Shown here: positions 9,097 through 17,333 of the stretch, in pieces
Layout: the number at the start of each line of letters is the position of its first letter
Numbering within the stretch: position 1 is the stretch's first letter
Assembly (NCBI RefSeq): GCF_012932365.1
Contig: NZ_JAAIIH010000010.1
Span: 1 to 64,000, forward strand
Reading direction: 5' to 3'
Origin: Bifidobacterium moraviense
GTDB taxonomy: Bacteria > Actinomycetota > Actinomycetes > Actinomycetales > Bifidobacteriaceae
DNA: 64,000 nucleotides
Notes under the pieces: model-generated
The model's input: the letters and a program-made list of their open reading frames with translations, nothing else
Database searches by the model: none
What the model was told of the DNA's origin: nothing
Program-made: the position numbers and the translations under genes

Positions 9097-10323
9097 ATGA
9101 CCATCACTACCCTCAGGAAGGGCGTCGCGGGCCTGATCGCCGCGCTGACGCTCGTCGGTGCCGCGGCATGCAGCGCCAACCCCATGACGATGCTGCAGTC
9201 CGACCCCACCGAGCCGCCCACGGACAAGGTGCTGACGAACACCGCGGCGTGGGAAGAGAACTACTACTCGCGGTTCAAGGACAAGTCCTCCAAGGACATC
9301 CCGCGCAAGGTCGCCGAGGCCGACCAGCAGGTTTCCGGCATGCTCGGCAAGGACAAGATCGAGATCGAGCCGACGGTGGACGCGGTGACGGAGAAGGATG
9401 CCAATTCGGGCAAGTCCACCGGCAAGTACGGTGTGAAGGTCAAGTGGACGAACGGCGACGCCGCCGCCAACTTCCTCGATCGCATCGCCTGGCTGGTCAT
9501 GCAGGACGACGAGAAGGCCGATGAGTCGGCCACCGAGCAGAACATCGGCAAGGACTTCTACGGCTACGTGGTGACCAACGATAACTACAAGACGTATTCG
9601 GAGGAGACCGAGACCGGCGCCACGTCCGAGTTCGAGATCCTGCTCTCCCCGTCCACCTTCGACGCGAAGAAGCCGTTCAAGGTGATCGTCGTCCCGGCGG
9701 AGGCCCTGCACGAGCTGCAGAAGCAGCAGACGGACGATCGGAATATCGACACCACCAAGTACGGCAGCGTCGTGGCACAGCTCGATCCCACGCAGGCGGG
9801 CGGCAAGACGACCATCTACACCAGCATCTCGAGCAACCCGTATATGGCGGCGGACGAGAAGGATCGCCATGACGGCGAAGGCACCATCGACGACTTCGAC
9901 GTGACGATCGCCGAGGCGAGGAAGACCACCAGGACCGTGTCCGCCGCGCCGGCCGAAGACATGTTCAGCACGGCCACGAAGGACATCCCGGTGAACGAGT
10001 TCGACGTCACGTGGACGAACAACTCGAAGAAGGCCGTTTCGTTCGATGACGTGCTCACGCTCACCGCTCTGGACGGCAAGAGCCTTCCGGACACGTCGAC
10101 CGGCGTCACCGTGGTGCGTGCGTCGGACTGCGCCGGATGGTACGTGTCCTGCGATGCGATGACCGCCAGGGACGTGGCTGCCGGACAGAGCCAGACGTTC
10201 ACCGTCTACCTGAAGAGCAGCGACGACAAGTACGTCGTGGTGGGCAAGCGCGCCAAGACGGGCGACGGCACGATCGATGGCTACCTGCGCTGGCCGGTGG
10301 TGTATCGCCAGACCAGCTGGTGA
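9097..10323 (+). CDS. Putative lipoprotein of unknown function
   Basis: I do not recognise a named family. The 408-aa protein has a lysine/arginine-containing N-terminus, a hydrophobic stretch and AAAC before a cysteine at about residue 25, so a lipoprotein signal is likely although the -3 residue is Ala. The mature part is rich in Asp, Lys and Thr and has no further membrane segment. The C-terminal third (about 280-400) looks like a beta-sandwich module ([19 protein letters not shown]), as seen in surface proteins. Tandem ATGs occur at 9094 and 9097; AAAGGA ends 3 nt before the first and 6 nt before the second, favouring the second. It is followed by its own terminator and is likely monocistronic. 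Confidence 0.8.
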   Translation: MTITTLRKGVAGLIAALTLVGAAACSANPMTMLQSDPTEPPTDKVLTNTAAWEENYYSRFKDKSSKDIPRKVAEADQQVSGMLGKDKIEIEPTVDAVTEKDANSGKSTGKYGVKVKWTNGDAAANFLDRIAWLVMQDDEKADESATEQNIGKDFYGYVVTNDNYKTYSEETETGATSEFEILLSPSTFDAKKPFKVIVVPAEALHELQKQQTDDRNIDTTKYGSVVAQLDPTQAGGKTTIYTSISSNPYMAADEKDRHDGEGTIDDFDVTIAEARKTTRTVSAAPAEDMFSTATKDIPVNEFDVTWTNNSKKAVSFDDVLTLTALDGKSLPDTSTGVTVVRASDCAGWYVSCDAMTARDVAAGQSQTFTVYLKSSDDKYVVVGKRAKTGDGTIDGYLRWPVVYRQTSW

Positions 10324-10383
10324 TGCGGAGACTGGTCCGCGACTGCGCGTGACCGGGGCCGGCTTGTATGCATTCCTGTATTG

Positions 10384-10430
10384 CGGGCACGGCGACTGTG
10401 GCTTCTGCCGTAGTCGTCGTGCCCGTTTCC
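10384..10430 (+). terminator. Terminator after the putative lipoprotein gene
   Basis: A stem of about 14 bp with one G:T pair (CGGGCACGGCGACT with AGTCGTCGTGCCCG) is followed by TTTCC. It lies 60 nt after the lipoprotein stop. Confidence 0.75.
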
Positions 10431-10483
10431 TGTTGAACGGGTATGCGGCGTGCGGATGGTCACGGGAGGACGATGCGATATCA

Positions 10484-10516
10484 GGAACGTTTCATAATGC
10501 GATCAGAAACGTTTCC
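10484..10516. promoter_or_regulatory. Repeated AACGTTTC boxes upstream of the adhesin gene
   Basis: GGAACGTTTC (10484-10493) and GAAACGTTTCC (10506-10516) are direct copies 22 bp apart, two helical turns. The second is a perfect palindrome around CG. Such CG-centred palindromes resemble LacI-family operators. They lie about 110-135 bp before the adhesin start, so adhesin expression may be switched by a regulator; which one is unknown. Confidence 0.45.
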
Positions 10517-10618
10517 ATATAGTGACACGCCGTTGTTTTTGGTGGACGTACGTTGTCCCCAGATATCATTGATAGTTGCACCAGAAGCCTGGGCGCGTTG
10601 TTTTTCTATGAGGAGAAC

Positions 10619-13600
10619 ATGATGTGGTTGCGCAATGAGGGCTCCGTGGTCGGAGCAGTATTGAGAGCGGTCACCTCGGTTCTTGTGACCGTAGGCATGA
10701 CCGGAACGTTTGCCGTGGACGCGTATGCCTCCGCGGCCGAATCGATCGCGTCGCCGACCGGCGGTGCGGTCGTGACCGACGGCGTCGGCGAGAGCGACGC
10801 CGGCAATGATGTGGAACCGGATACGGACAGCACGGATACCGGTGCCGGGACGAATGCCGATGGCGACGGTGCCGGGACGGAAGACGGCACCGAAACCGAG
10901 CCGGGCAGCGATGGTTCGGATACCGATGGTTCGGATGCCGATGCGGATAATCCGACGGGGAACGATCTGACGGATTGTTCCGATGCGTATGCATCGTACA
11001 TGGCGAATCCGTTCGACCCGTCCAATGCGTACAACAAGACGACCGGCTGCGCCCGTCCCGGAACGTCCGTGGCCGATGACGTGTTCGCCGATCATGTGGT
11101 CACCGACGACGTGACGGATCCCTCCGGCACCGTCACGAACCTCTTCGACTACTGGTGGGACGAGGAGGACGCTGCGGACGCGGAGTTCGTTGATGACTAC
11201 TACAAGAACAGCGGCGTCAACAGTGATGACGGTACTCGCCGTCAGCTCATGTTTCGTCGTCAGCAGCATGGCGAACAGCCGTTCAACCAGTACACCGGTG
11301 ACGTGAAAAACCTAGCAAAAGGCGTCGCTGGGCCGCTGCAGGGTATGGTGAGTTCCACGCTGAAAGACGGTTACCCCGAGCTCGCTGCAAGCGTGGATTC
11401 CGAACTCGGTACCGGCAGCAAACTCGGCATCGCCAAGAACGAATCGCTGTCCTATCTTTTCGACAAGACCGAGGTGAACGGCAAGCGAGCCTACCACGAC
11501 ACGAGCGGATTGTTCCGACTCACCGACGGCTACTACGGATACGACAGCCAGAAGAACTTCGTATCGTTCGACCGCAAGACCAAGAAGTTCCGTTTGTATG
11601 ATGCACCGGGCGTGGCAACGGGCTACGATACTCCGGACGGCGAATTCTTCCCGTTCAACGCACCCGGCGACGTGTTCAAGACGACCACCGATGCCAAGGG
11701 ACAAACCGTACCCGCCACTGACTCAGCTGGCCATCTGGTGTTGGACGACACCATCAAGTCGACCAATCCTCGGATGAACCACTACCTCGGCCTGAGCATG
11801 AGCACGCGGTTCGTGCAGAAGAACGGCGGCAGAACCATCGATGGCACGAACACGCCGGTCACCTACGAGTTCTCCGGCGACGACGACGTGTGGGTGTACA
11901 TCGACGGCGTGCTCGTGGGCGATCTGGGCGGCATCCACGATCGCTCCTCGCTGAAGATCGACTTCAGCACGGGTAAGGTGACCGTCAGCCATACGCCGGA
12001 CGGCGGCAAGGCAACGGTCGTGCAGGAGACTGACATCCATAAGATGTTCGAGGCTGCGGGGAAGGACGATACCGTGACGTGGAGCGGCGAAAGCGGAGAC
12101 GCTTCGGCCACTGCTCTGTCGACCGCCTCGGCCGCGGCCGATGACGCCCCGACTTGTCGCCCAGCCAGCGGTTCGGGGAACGGCAAGACGTTCGCCGACG
12201 ACACCTATCACACGCTGCAGCTGTTCTACCTGGAACGCGGCGGTCTGGACTCCAACCTGAGCCTGCGGTTCAACTTGGTCACGATGCCGGAGAGCGACAT
12301 CGTCAAGGTCGATCAGGACGGCAAGGGGATCGCCGGAGTCGGGTTCGAGCTGTACGCCACGGACAAGGATCCCAATGAGCTCGTAGCCAAGGGTACGACC
12401 GATGCCAACGGTAATCTGGACCTCATGCATCCGCAGACCTGCCAGGTGGTGTTCATGGACACCATCGCGAAGGAACACGGCGAGCACTTCATCCTTCGTG
12501 AAACGCAGGTGCCTGACGGATACCGGAAGGTCGGCGATCTGAAGCTGAAATATGAGACGAATGCCAGCAACGGTCCCGGCACGGATCTCGACACGGGCGT
12601 GCTCGTCGTCGATCCCCGCGCGTCCGACGCCGGCAGTCCCGTCTGGGATACCGGTGCTCTGGCGATGGCCAAGGTGCAGGTGCGTGCGCCTGACGAGTCG
12701 GCGCTGCTGCACGCCGTGACCAAAAAGAACGCAGGCATCACCGCAGACATGATGCAGGATGGCACGTTGTTCGCCGTCATCTTCCAACGAACCGGTACGG
12801 ATGATCAAACCGATAAGCCGCAATGGAAGGCCGTCTACGGCGACCAGATCACGGGGTGGAAGCACACCGAAAAGGTCGAGACAACCGGTGAGGAAAGCCG
12901 CGCCGCCGTGGTCGAGGCGTTCAGGGCCAGTCCGCGCGTCTTTGCGCTCGCCTCGAGTGGCAGCTACGAGACACTGCTCGAGGACCTGCCCGGCGACATC
13001 CGTGACTATCACTATTGGAACAGCGATGCCGATGCCCAGTATTCGGTCGGGTACTACTTCTCGACCGGGAAATACGATCCGACGAAGCCTGCATCGGAGG
13101 ACAACTCGAAGGACAACATCACCGCGGCCAACACCATCCGGCTGGATGACGCCAAATTCACCCGAATGTTCGCGGTGAAGCTGTACGTTCCCAACATCCT
13201 CAACACGGTGTCCGTGCAGAAGGTGGACCAGAACGGCAATCCGCTCACCGACGCGGAGTTCAAGCTGTACCGGGATACCGGGGCTTCAGAAGACAAGGCA
13301 TGCAATGCATCGGATGCCGGGACCGTGCAGAGCACCTGTCAGGAGCTCGATGCGCTCACCACGGCCGATCACCACACGGCCAAGGGCGTGACGGCTGCCG
13401 GCGCGACGATCCCGAAACTCGGCGGCGTGGGCACGTTCCCGAACGACAAGGACGTGCGACTCACGAACGGCACGTACTACATCGTGGAAACCAAGGTGCC
13501 CTCCGACAAGTACAAGCTCAACACGGTGCCGGTCAAGGTGATCGTCAACGACTACGGCGTGTTCGTGGACGCCGGTACGGCGAACGACGACATCAAGGTG

Positions 13601-14797
13601 GCGCGTGGCGCTGGCAACCTCGTCAAGACGATGGCATCCTATGGTGCGACCGGGTCGGTGGACGGCACGCTCACCTGGCTGAAGATGACGCCGACGCTGT
13701 ATTCGAGCGTGGACGGTTTCCCGACTGCGGATAAAACGATGGATGTGGCGCAGAACGGTGTCCAATCCGCCAAGGTCGATTCGGACGGCAAGATCGTGCC
13801 GGAAACGACGATGGCCGAACCCATCCAGCTCACGTACGGATCGTCCGCAGCCACCGTGCTGGAGTACGAACCGCGCAACTCGGATGGCCCCTTGGTGTAC
13901 GTCTCCGACGTCGGGTATCTGATGCCGACCACGACGCAGGATGATGCGCCGAAGGGCGAGGAGGGCGTGGGACGTGTCGATCTGAGTTCGAAGGCACGTC
14001 TGTCCAGCCTCATCACCGGCAGCGCGATCGTGCAGGTGACGAATCGGTCGACCGAGGATCCGCCGACTCCGGGGACTCCGTCCGTGGACGTCACCATTCC
14101 GGGCGTGAAGCGGCTCGAGGGGCGCGATCTCAAGGCGGGTGAGTTCCGGTTCGCCATCGCTGCAGCCAAGCCCGCGGGTGCGCCGATGCCGAGCCAAACC
14201 ACCGTGACGAACGGCGCGGACGGGAAGTTCTCGTTCGGACCGATCCGCTTCACCAAGGCCGGCACCTACGAATACACGATCACCGAGGTGCAGGGGTCGC
14301 TGGAGGGCGTGACCTACGACGGTGCGACGTACACGGTGAAGGTCACGGTCACGGGGCCGGACGGCGGCAATAAGCTCAGTGCCTCGTACGAGGTGCTCGG
14401 CGCGGACGATCAGGCGGTCGGCGGCCTGACGTTCACCAATACGTATGAGCCGCCGAATCCTCCCGAGCCGCCGGATCCGACCGATCCGCCTGAGCCCACT
14501 GACCCTCCGGATCCGACCGATCCGCCGGAACCCGAGGAGCCGGACAACCCGGACCCCGAAGAGCCCGATCAGCCGGGCACCCCGGACGAGCCGGACACTC
14601 CGGAGGAGCCCGATCAGCCGGCCACGCCGGACCATCCGTCCGAGTCGGGCGACAACGCCACCCCGCCCCGACTGGTGCAGACCGGCGCGTCGGTCGCCAC
14701 GATCGTCGCGGCATCCATGGCGCTCGCCGTCGCGGGTCTCACGGTGCTCGCGGCGCGGCTCCGCCACCGTCGACGCACATCGGCGCATGACGCCTAG
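10619..14797 (+). CDS. Sortase-anchored pilin-like adhesin with fibro-slime and SpaA/Cna-B domains
   Basis: This is a large cell-wall surface protein (1392 aa), probably a pilus tip or adhesin. A signal sequence ends near VDAYASA. A Asp/Thr/Gly-rich linker follows. About residues 260-560 form a fibro-slime/PA14-like domain (GDDDVWVYIDGVLVGDLGG). SpaA/Cna-B domains lie around 560-640 and 860-975 (KVDQDGKGIAGVGFELY; KVDQNGNPLTDAEFKLY; YYIVETKVPSDKYKL). A streptococcal-type pilin isopeptide-linkage domain spans about 1158-1274. A Pro/Glu/Asp-rich wall-spanning stretch, LVQTG (1352-1356), a hydrophobic helix and an Arg-rich tail complete the sorting signal. LVQTG has Val where LPxTG has Pro. AGGAG lies 6 nt before the second of two tandem ATGs (10622). 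No sortase or backbone pilin gene is adjacent. Confidence 0.9.
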   Translation: MMWLRNEGSVVGAVLRAVTSVLVTVGMTGTFAVDAYASAAESIASPTGGAVVTDGVGESDAGNDVEPDTDSTDTGAGTNADGDGAGTEDGTETEPGSDGSDTDGSDADADNPTGNDLTDCSDAYASYMANPFDPSNAYNKTTGCARPGTSVADDVFADHVVTDDVTDPSGTVTNLFDYWWDEEDAADAEFVDDYYKNSGVNSDDGTRRQLMFRRQQHGEQPFNQYTGDVKNLAKGVAGPLQGMVSSTLKDGYPELAASVDSELGTGSKLGIAKNESLSYLFDKTEVNGKRAYHDTSGLFRLTDGYYGYDSQKNFVSFDRKTKKFRLYDAPGVATGYDTPDGEFFPFNAPGDVFKTTTDAKGQTVPATDSAGHLVLDDTIKSTNPRMNHYLGLSMSTRFVQKNGGRTIDGTNTPVTYEFSGDDDVWVYIDGVLVGDLGGIHDRSSLKIDFSTGKVTVSHTPDGGKATVVQETDIHKMFEAAGKDDTVTWSGESGDASATALSTASAAADDAPTCRPASGSGNGKTFADDTYHTLQLFYLERGGLDSNLSLRFNLVTMPESDIVKVDQDGKGIAGVGFELYATDKDPNELVAKGTTDANGNLDLMHPQTCQVVFMDTIAKEHGEHFILRETQVPDGYRKVGDLKLKYETNASNGPGTDLDTGVLVVDPRASDAGSPVWDTGALAMAKVQVRAPDESALLHAVTKKNAGITADMMQDGTLFAVIFQRTGTDDQTDKPQWKAVYGDQITGWKHTEKVETTGEESRAAVVEAFRASPRVFALASSGSYETLLEDLPGDIRDYHYWNSDADAQYSVGYYFSTGKYDPTKPASEDNSKDNITAANTIRLDDAKFTRMFAVKLYVPNILNTVSVQKVDQNGNPLTDAEFKLYRDTGASEDKACNASDAGTVQSTCQELDALTTADHHTAKGVTAAGATIPKLGGVGTFPNDKDVRLTNGTYYIVETKVPSDKYKLNTVPVKVIVNDYGVFVDAGTANDDIKVARGAGNLVKTMASYGATGSVDGTLTWLKMTPTLYSSVDGFPTADKTMDVAQNGVQSAKVDSDGKIVPETTMAEPIQLTYGSSAATVLEYEPRNSDGPLVYVSDVGYLMPTTTQDDAPKGEEGVGRVDLSSKARLSSLITGSAIVQVTNRSTEDPPTPGTPSVDVTIPGVKRLEGRDLKAGEFRFAIAAAKPAGAPMPSQTTVTNGADGKFSFGPIRFTKAGTYEYTITEVQGSLEGVTYDGATYTVKVTVTGPDGGNKLSASYEVLGADDQAVGGLTFTNTYEPPNPPEPPDPTDPPEPTDPPDPTDPPEPEEPDNPDPEEPDQPGTPDEPDTPEEPDQPATPDHPSESGDNATPPRLVQTGASVATIVAASMALAVAGLTVLAARLRHRRRTSAHDA

Positions 14798-14996
14798 CGA
14801 CGCCTAGCGCTCGTCGCGGCATCGCACTCGGGCGCGGATGACGCCAACGAAGCGGACATGACGGCAATCCGCCGCCGTGCCCGCTTCGTCATGTCCGGCC
14901 GCATCTTCTCGCGCCCCGGGCCATGGCACGGGCACGACGGCACCCGCCCTATGGTGGGGATGAACGGGTTCATGACGATGCGGAGGGAGACGGATC

Positions 14997-15284
14997 GTGG
15001 TGCCGATCGAGAACGTGTACGCGCAGATCCGCGAGTTTGCCTCCGAATGCGGAGCAGCCGAGGTGATTCTGTTCGGCTCCCGCGCCAAGGGCACGAATCG
15101 TCCCAAGAGCGACATCGATCTGGCGGTGAAGGGGTGCGTGAGCTTTGACCGGCTGGAGCATCTGCTGCAGGATGAGCTGTGGTCGCTGCTCAAGGTCGAT
15201 GTCGTGAACCTCGACGAGCCCGTGTCCGAGGAGCTCCGACGGGAGATCGCCGCAAGCGGGAAGGTGCTCTATGAGAAAGTATGA
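14997..15284 (+). CDS. MNT-domain nucleotidyltransferase (antitoxin of a HEPN/MNT pair)
   Basis: This is a minimal nucleotidyltransferase of 95 aa. The metal/nucleotide motif GSx10DxD is present as GSRAKGTNRPKSDID. In studied MNT-HEPN systems the MNT partner adds AMP groups to the HEPN toxin and thereby neutralises it. The start is GTG with GGAGG about 10 nt upstream. Its stop overlaps the next gene by 14 bp, so the two are coupled. A -10-like TATGGT lies about 45 bp upstream. The function as antitoxin is inferred from the family and pairing. Confidence 0.85.
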   Translation: MVPIENVYAQIREFASECGAAEVILFGSRAKGTNRPKSDIDLAVKGCVSFDRLEHLLQDELWSLLKVDVVNLDEPVSEELRREIAASGKVLYEKV

Positions 15285-15735
15285 GAACTACGTCTCGGCG
15301 TTGGCATCGCTGCGCAAGGCACCGGAACAGGATCTTGCCAACGAGTTCGTACAGATCGGCGTCATCGACAAGTTCGAGCTGCAGTTCGAATTGGGATGGA
15401 AGCTGTTCAAGACGCTGCTGGCCTACGAAGGCGATCCGGTGTCCGCATCGGGATCACCCCGCGATGTGCTGAAGACGGCATTCCAATACTACGACTTCAT
15501 GGACGAGTCCATGTGGCTGCGCATGCTGCGCGCCCGCAACGACTCCGCTCATATCTACGATGCGAGCAAAGCGCGGCGCTTGGTCGACGACGTCATTCGT
15601 GACTACATTCCCGAATTCGAGCGGGTGCGGGAAGGCCTGGAACGGCGATACGGCGACATGAAGTGGTCTAATTTTTGTTCCGTTTCTGCTATGAGATGGA
15701 ACAAAAACCGGCCACTTCAGTCAGCACCATACTGA
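15271..15735 (+). CDS. HEPN-domain toxin (HepT-like, HI0074 family)
   Basis: This is the HEPN partner of the upstream MNT protein. The all-helical protein contains RNDSAHIY, an exact Rx4HxY motif of HepT-type RNases; the tyrosine is the residue AMPylated by MNT in characterised pairs. Family members usually end near EFERVREGLERRYGD. Here the last 25 or so residues are encoded by an AT-rich inverted repeat (15661-15717) that starts the island downstream, so the natural C-terminus may have been replaced. The catalytic part is intact. RNase toxicity is family knowledge and not visible directly. Confidence 0.82.
   Translation: MRKYENYVSALASLRKAPEQDLANEFVQIGVIDKFELQFELGWKLFKTLLAYEGDPVSASGSPRDVLKTAFQYYDFMDESMWLRMLRARNDSAHIYDASKARRLVDDVIRDYIPEFERVREGLERRYGDMKWSNFCSVSAMRWNKNRPLQSAPY
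15661..15717. repeat. Inverted repeat at the left edge of the AT-rich island
   Basis: The arms 15661-15681 and 15698-15717 pair over AAGTGG and TTTTTGTTCC, with 4-5 mismatched bases between these blocks. GC content falls sharply from here on. The repeat could be an IS end or scar, or a terminator for the HEPN gene. Which one cannot be decided by eye. Confidence 0.5.
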
Positions 15736-16034
15736 TATCTTTGGGTAATAATAAACGGTTCATTACCTTTGTTCGTCAGAGTGGCGTTTGGGAACTTATT
15801 ACCTGTGATGAACACAACTTTCTAGATATCCCAACCAACCTATTTTTGTGGCGTACTTGAACCTGAATTAGGCGTGGTAGAACTTTTTTTAGTTCTATCC
15901 TTTTTGCTGCTACTGGAAGTCATGTTCTTCTCCACATTTATGGACTGTTCCACGTTCTTGCTTGACTGACTACCGCATGCGGCAGCACCAGTAGGTATCA
16001 AATGTGCAACACCAGCAGCAACAATTCTCTTCAC
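15717..16034 (-). pseudogene. Decayed lipoprotein gene, paralogue of the neighbour at 16164
   Basis: Reading from 16034, a lipoprotein signal (MKRIVAAGVAHLIPTGAAAC, cysteine 20) is followed by a Ser/Lys-rich linker and a TAG at 15842-15840. In the same frame past that stop, VGWDI, a second TAG (15824-15822), then KVVFITGNKFPNATLTNK and a final stop continue. The WDI-KV...NK...TLTNK pattern matches GWDIQKV...NKTLEITLKNK of the neighbouring lipoprotein. So this is the same family with two nonsense codons. Upstream, an ATG at about 16048 is out of frame, and the present start would be GTG with no ribosome-binding site. It is probably a dead tandem duplicate cut off by the inverted repeat at 15661-15717. 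Confidence 0.72.
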
Positions 16035-16078
16035 TAATCTGTTTTCATTTCAATTGTCTTGTAAACATCTGTAAACAA

Positions 16079-16104
16079 ACGGCGGCTCCATGAGGGGCCG
16101 CCGT
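16079..16104 (-). terminator. Terminator of the phase-variable lipoprotein gene
   Basis: An 8-bp stem (ACGGCGGC with GCCGCCGT) and a 10-nt loop lie 60 nt after the lipoprotein stop on the minus strand. The tail reads GTTTGTTTAC. Confidence 0.7.
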
Positions 16105-16163
16105 GTAATTACTTACCTATTCGACTCAGATAGCGACAACCGTGATTGTTTTGCACTTCGCCA

Positions 16164-16776
16164 TCAGTCTTCAATCTTAAATGACTTGTCAGGGAATACA
16201 CCATTATCGGTATCTGATCCTACATAACCAGTTAAGCCAGATTTATCAACAGACAAACCGAACGCATCAGGTTTAATTTCCTTTATTGTATCCAACGACA
16301 CCTTGTAACCAACATCAAACAATTTACAGGTTACGGTTTGTCCTGGCTGAATCTTATCGGTCATTGATCCGCCTGAAACATCTGTGCATAGATTCTTATA
16401 AGAAAAATCGGTCGATGATTTAACTATCACCAACGTGTCAGACAATGCCATCTTTCCATCAACAACAGGATAGAATCTAAATTCAAGAGAACCATCAATG
16501 GCCTGTTCGCTTTTATTCTTCAGTGTGATTTCAAGAGTCTTGTTGTCAACGCGCTTAACCTTCTGAATATCCCAACCGGCCCAATTGTAAGGTGAGCTTG
16601 AATCCATGTTGAGATTAGCGGCCTCAAGTTTTCCGTGATTATCATATAGTCCTTTTTCGGCAGTAGGCGCGAACAACTCCCCCCCCCCCACTCGACTGAC
16701 CACAAGCAGCAACACCAGTAAGCATTAAACATGCAACACCGGCCGCAACAAACTTCTTCAACGTTCTCAATGCCAT
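16164..16776 (-). pseudogene. Putative surface lipoprotein interrupted by an 11-G tract (possibly phase-variable)
   Basis: From ATG at 16776 (AAGGAG 11 nt upstream) the frame encodes MALRTLKKFVAAGVACLMLTG and the lipobox VAAC, with cysteine at residue 25, then GQSS. A run of 11 consecutive G on the coding strand (16689-16679) follows. With 11 G the frame runs into a stop about 15 codons later. With 10 or 13 G it would join the long downstream frame (ELFAPTAEKG... to 16164). The joined product would be about 200 aa with a C-terminal Ig-like module (WDIQKVKRVDNKTLEITLKNKSEQ). Base composition is far lower in GC than the surroundings. This is either a phase-variable gene in the OFF state, a sequencing slip in the homopolymer, or a true frameshift. 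Confidence 0.72.
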
Positions 16777-16884
16777 TACAATCAGTTCTCCTTAATCTCT
16801 CAACCACTTGGCAAAGTAATTCTAGGTCCCTTAACGTCGGTACACGCCCGGGTTCTAAATCTAAGTGCAACACTTGCTCTATGG

Positions 16885-17130
16885 TTGGAAGTGTTCAAGT
16901 TCATAATCGAAGCGAAAGTGTTGTCCTCGATAAGAAAGTTTTATTCCTGTCTGACGGCAGAGGAACGCATCTGGATCGACGAACTGCGCAACAGGGACGT
17001 GCTCGGCATCGATGAGATCGTCCGCGAGGTCGGCCGGGACAAGGCGGCCATCAGGCACAAGCTGGGACGCAAATATGGTTCGCGTCCCACGAGAACGAGT
17101 CATACCGCTCCTACCGTCCAAGGAGGCTGA
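16885..17130 (+). pseudogene. IS30-family transposase remnant (N-terminal HTH)
   Basis: The frame contains LTAEERIWIDELRNRDV, then EIVREVGRDKAAI and RHKLGRK. This matches the helix-turn-helix start of IS30-type transposases (LT.EER..I..L...., EIA..LGR....ISREL). Nothing of the DDE catalytic domain follows, so the gene is a fragment of at most 81 aa. Just before it, CTAAATCTAAGTGCAACACTT (about 16854-16874) may be part of an IS end. Together with the inverted repeat at 15661 it brackets the AT-rich island. The family call rests on a short region. Confidence 0.5.
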
Positions 17131-17220
17131 GGACGGGTGCGTGGACGTCGCGCCCGTTCCATTCGGGCATGACCGCGCGACGGAACCGAGCAACGCGCGA
17201 ACGGTCGCGGGACGGCGGAC

Positions 17221-17226
17221 TAGGGT
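17221..17226 (+). promoter_or_regulatory. -10 box of a candidate leaderless small gene
   Basis: TAGGGT ends 7 nt before ATG 17234, the same geometry as the -10 boxes of recG, rsmD and others in this window. Confidence 0.45.
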
Positions 17227-17233
17227 GGTAGGC

Positions 17234-17308
17234 ATGAGTATGCGCGACATGGCACGCGCCAGGCTTTGGATGATCTCCAACGACCAGTGGGACACGCTGC
17301 TGCGCTGA
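17234..17308 (+). CDS. Candidate leaderless small protein (24 aa)
   Basis: A 24-codon reading frame (MSMRDMARARLWMISNDQW...) sits exactly where a leaderless transcript would start, 7 nt after TAGGGT. It has two Trp and a basic centre, no membrane segment and no family I know. The GGCGGAATTCCGCC palindrome follows the stop by about 25 nt. It may be a real small protein, a leader peptide for the downstream regulator gene 190 bp away, or chance. The promoter geometry is the only support. Confidence 0.35.
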   Translation: MSMRDMARARLWMISNDQWDTLLR

Positions 17309-17333
17309 GCGAGACATGGACGGGGCCGAAACG

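Noticed and set aside
13286..14788. 500-codon minus-strand frame opposite the adhesin
   Set aside because: No motif and no promoter; the adhesin reading is domain-supported over its whole length.
14798..14996. Simple terminator after the adhesin (CGAAGCGG...CCGCTTCG and GGACATGACG...CGTCATGTCC)
   Set aside because: The two arm pairs are nested in swapped order so they cannot form together and no T-run follows; termination here is unclear, so no feature was called.
16520..16873. 117-codon minus-strand frame overlapping the lipoprotein start
   Set aside because: Runs in a third frame through the poly-G tract, without signal sequence or similarity; the lipoprotein frame explains the region.
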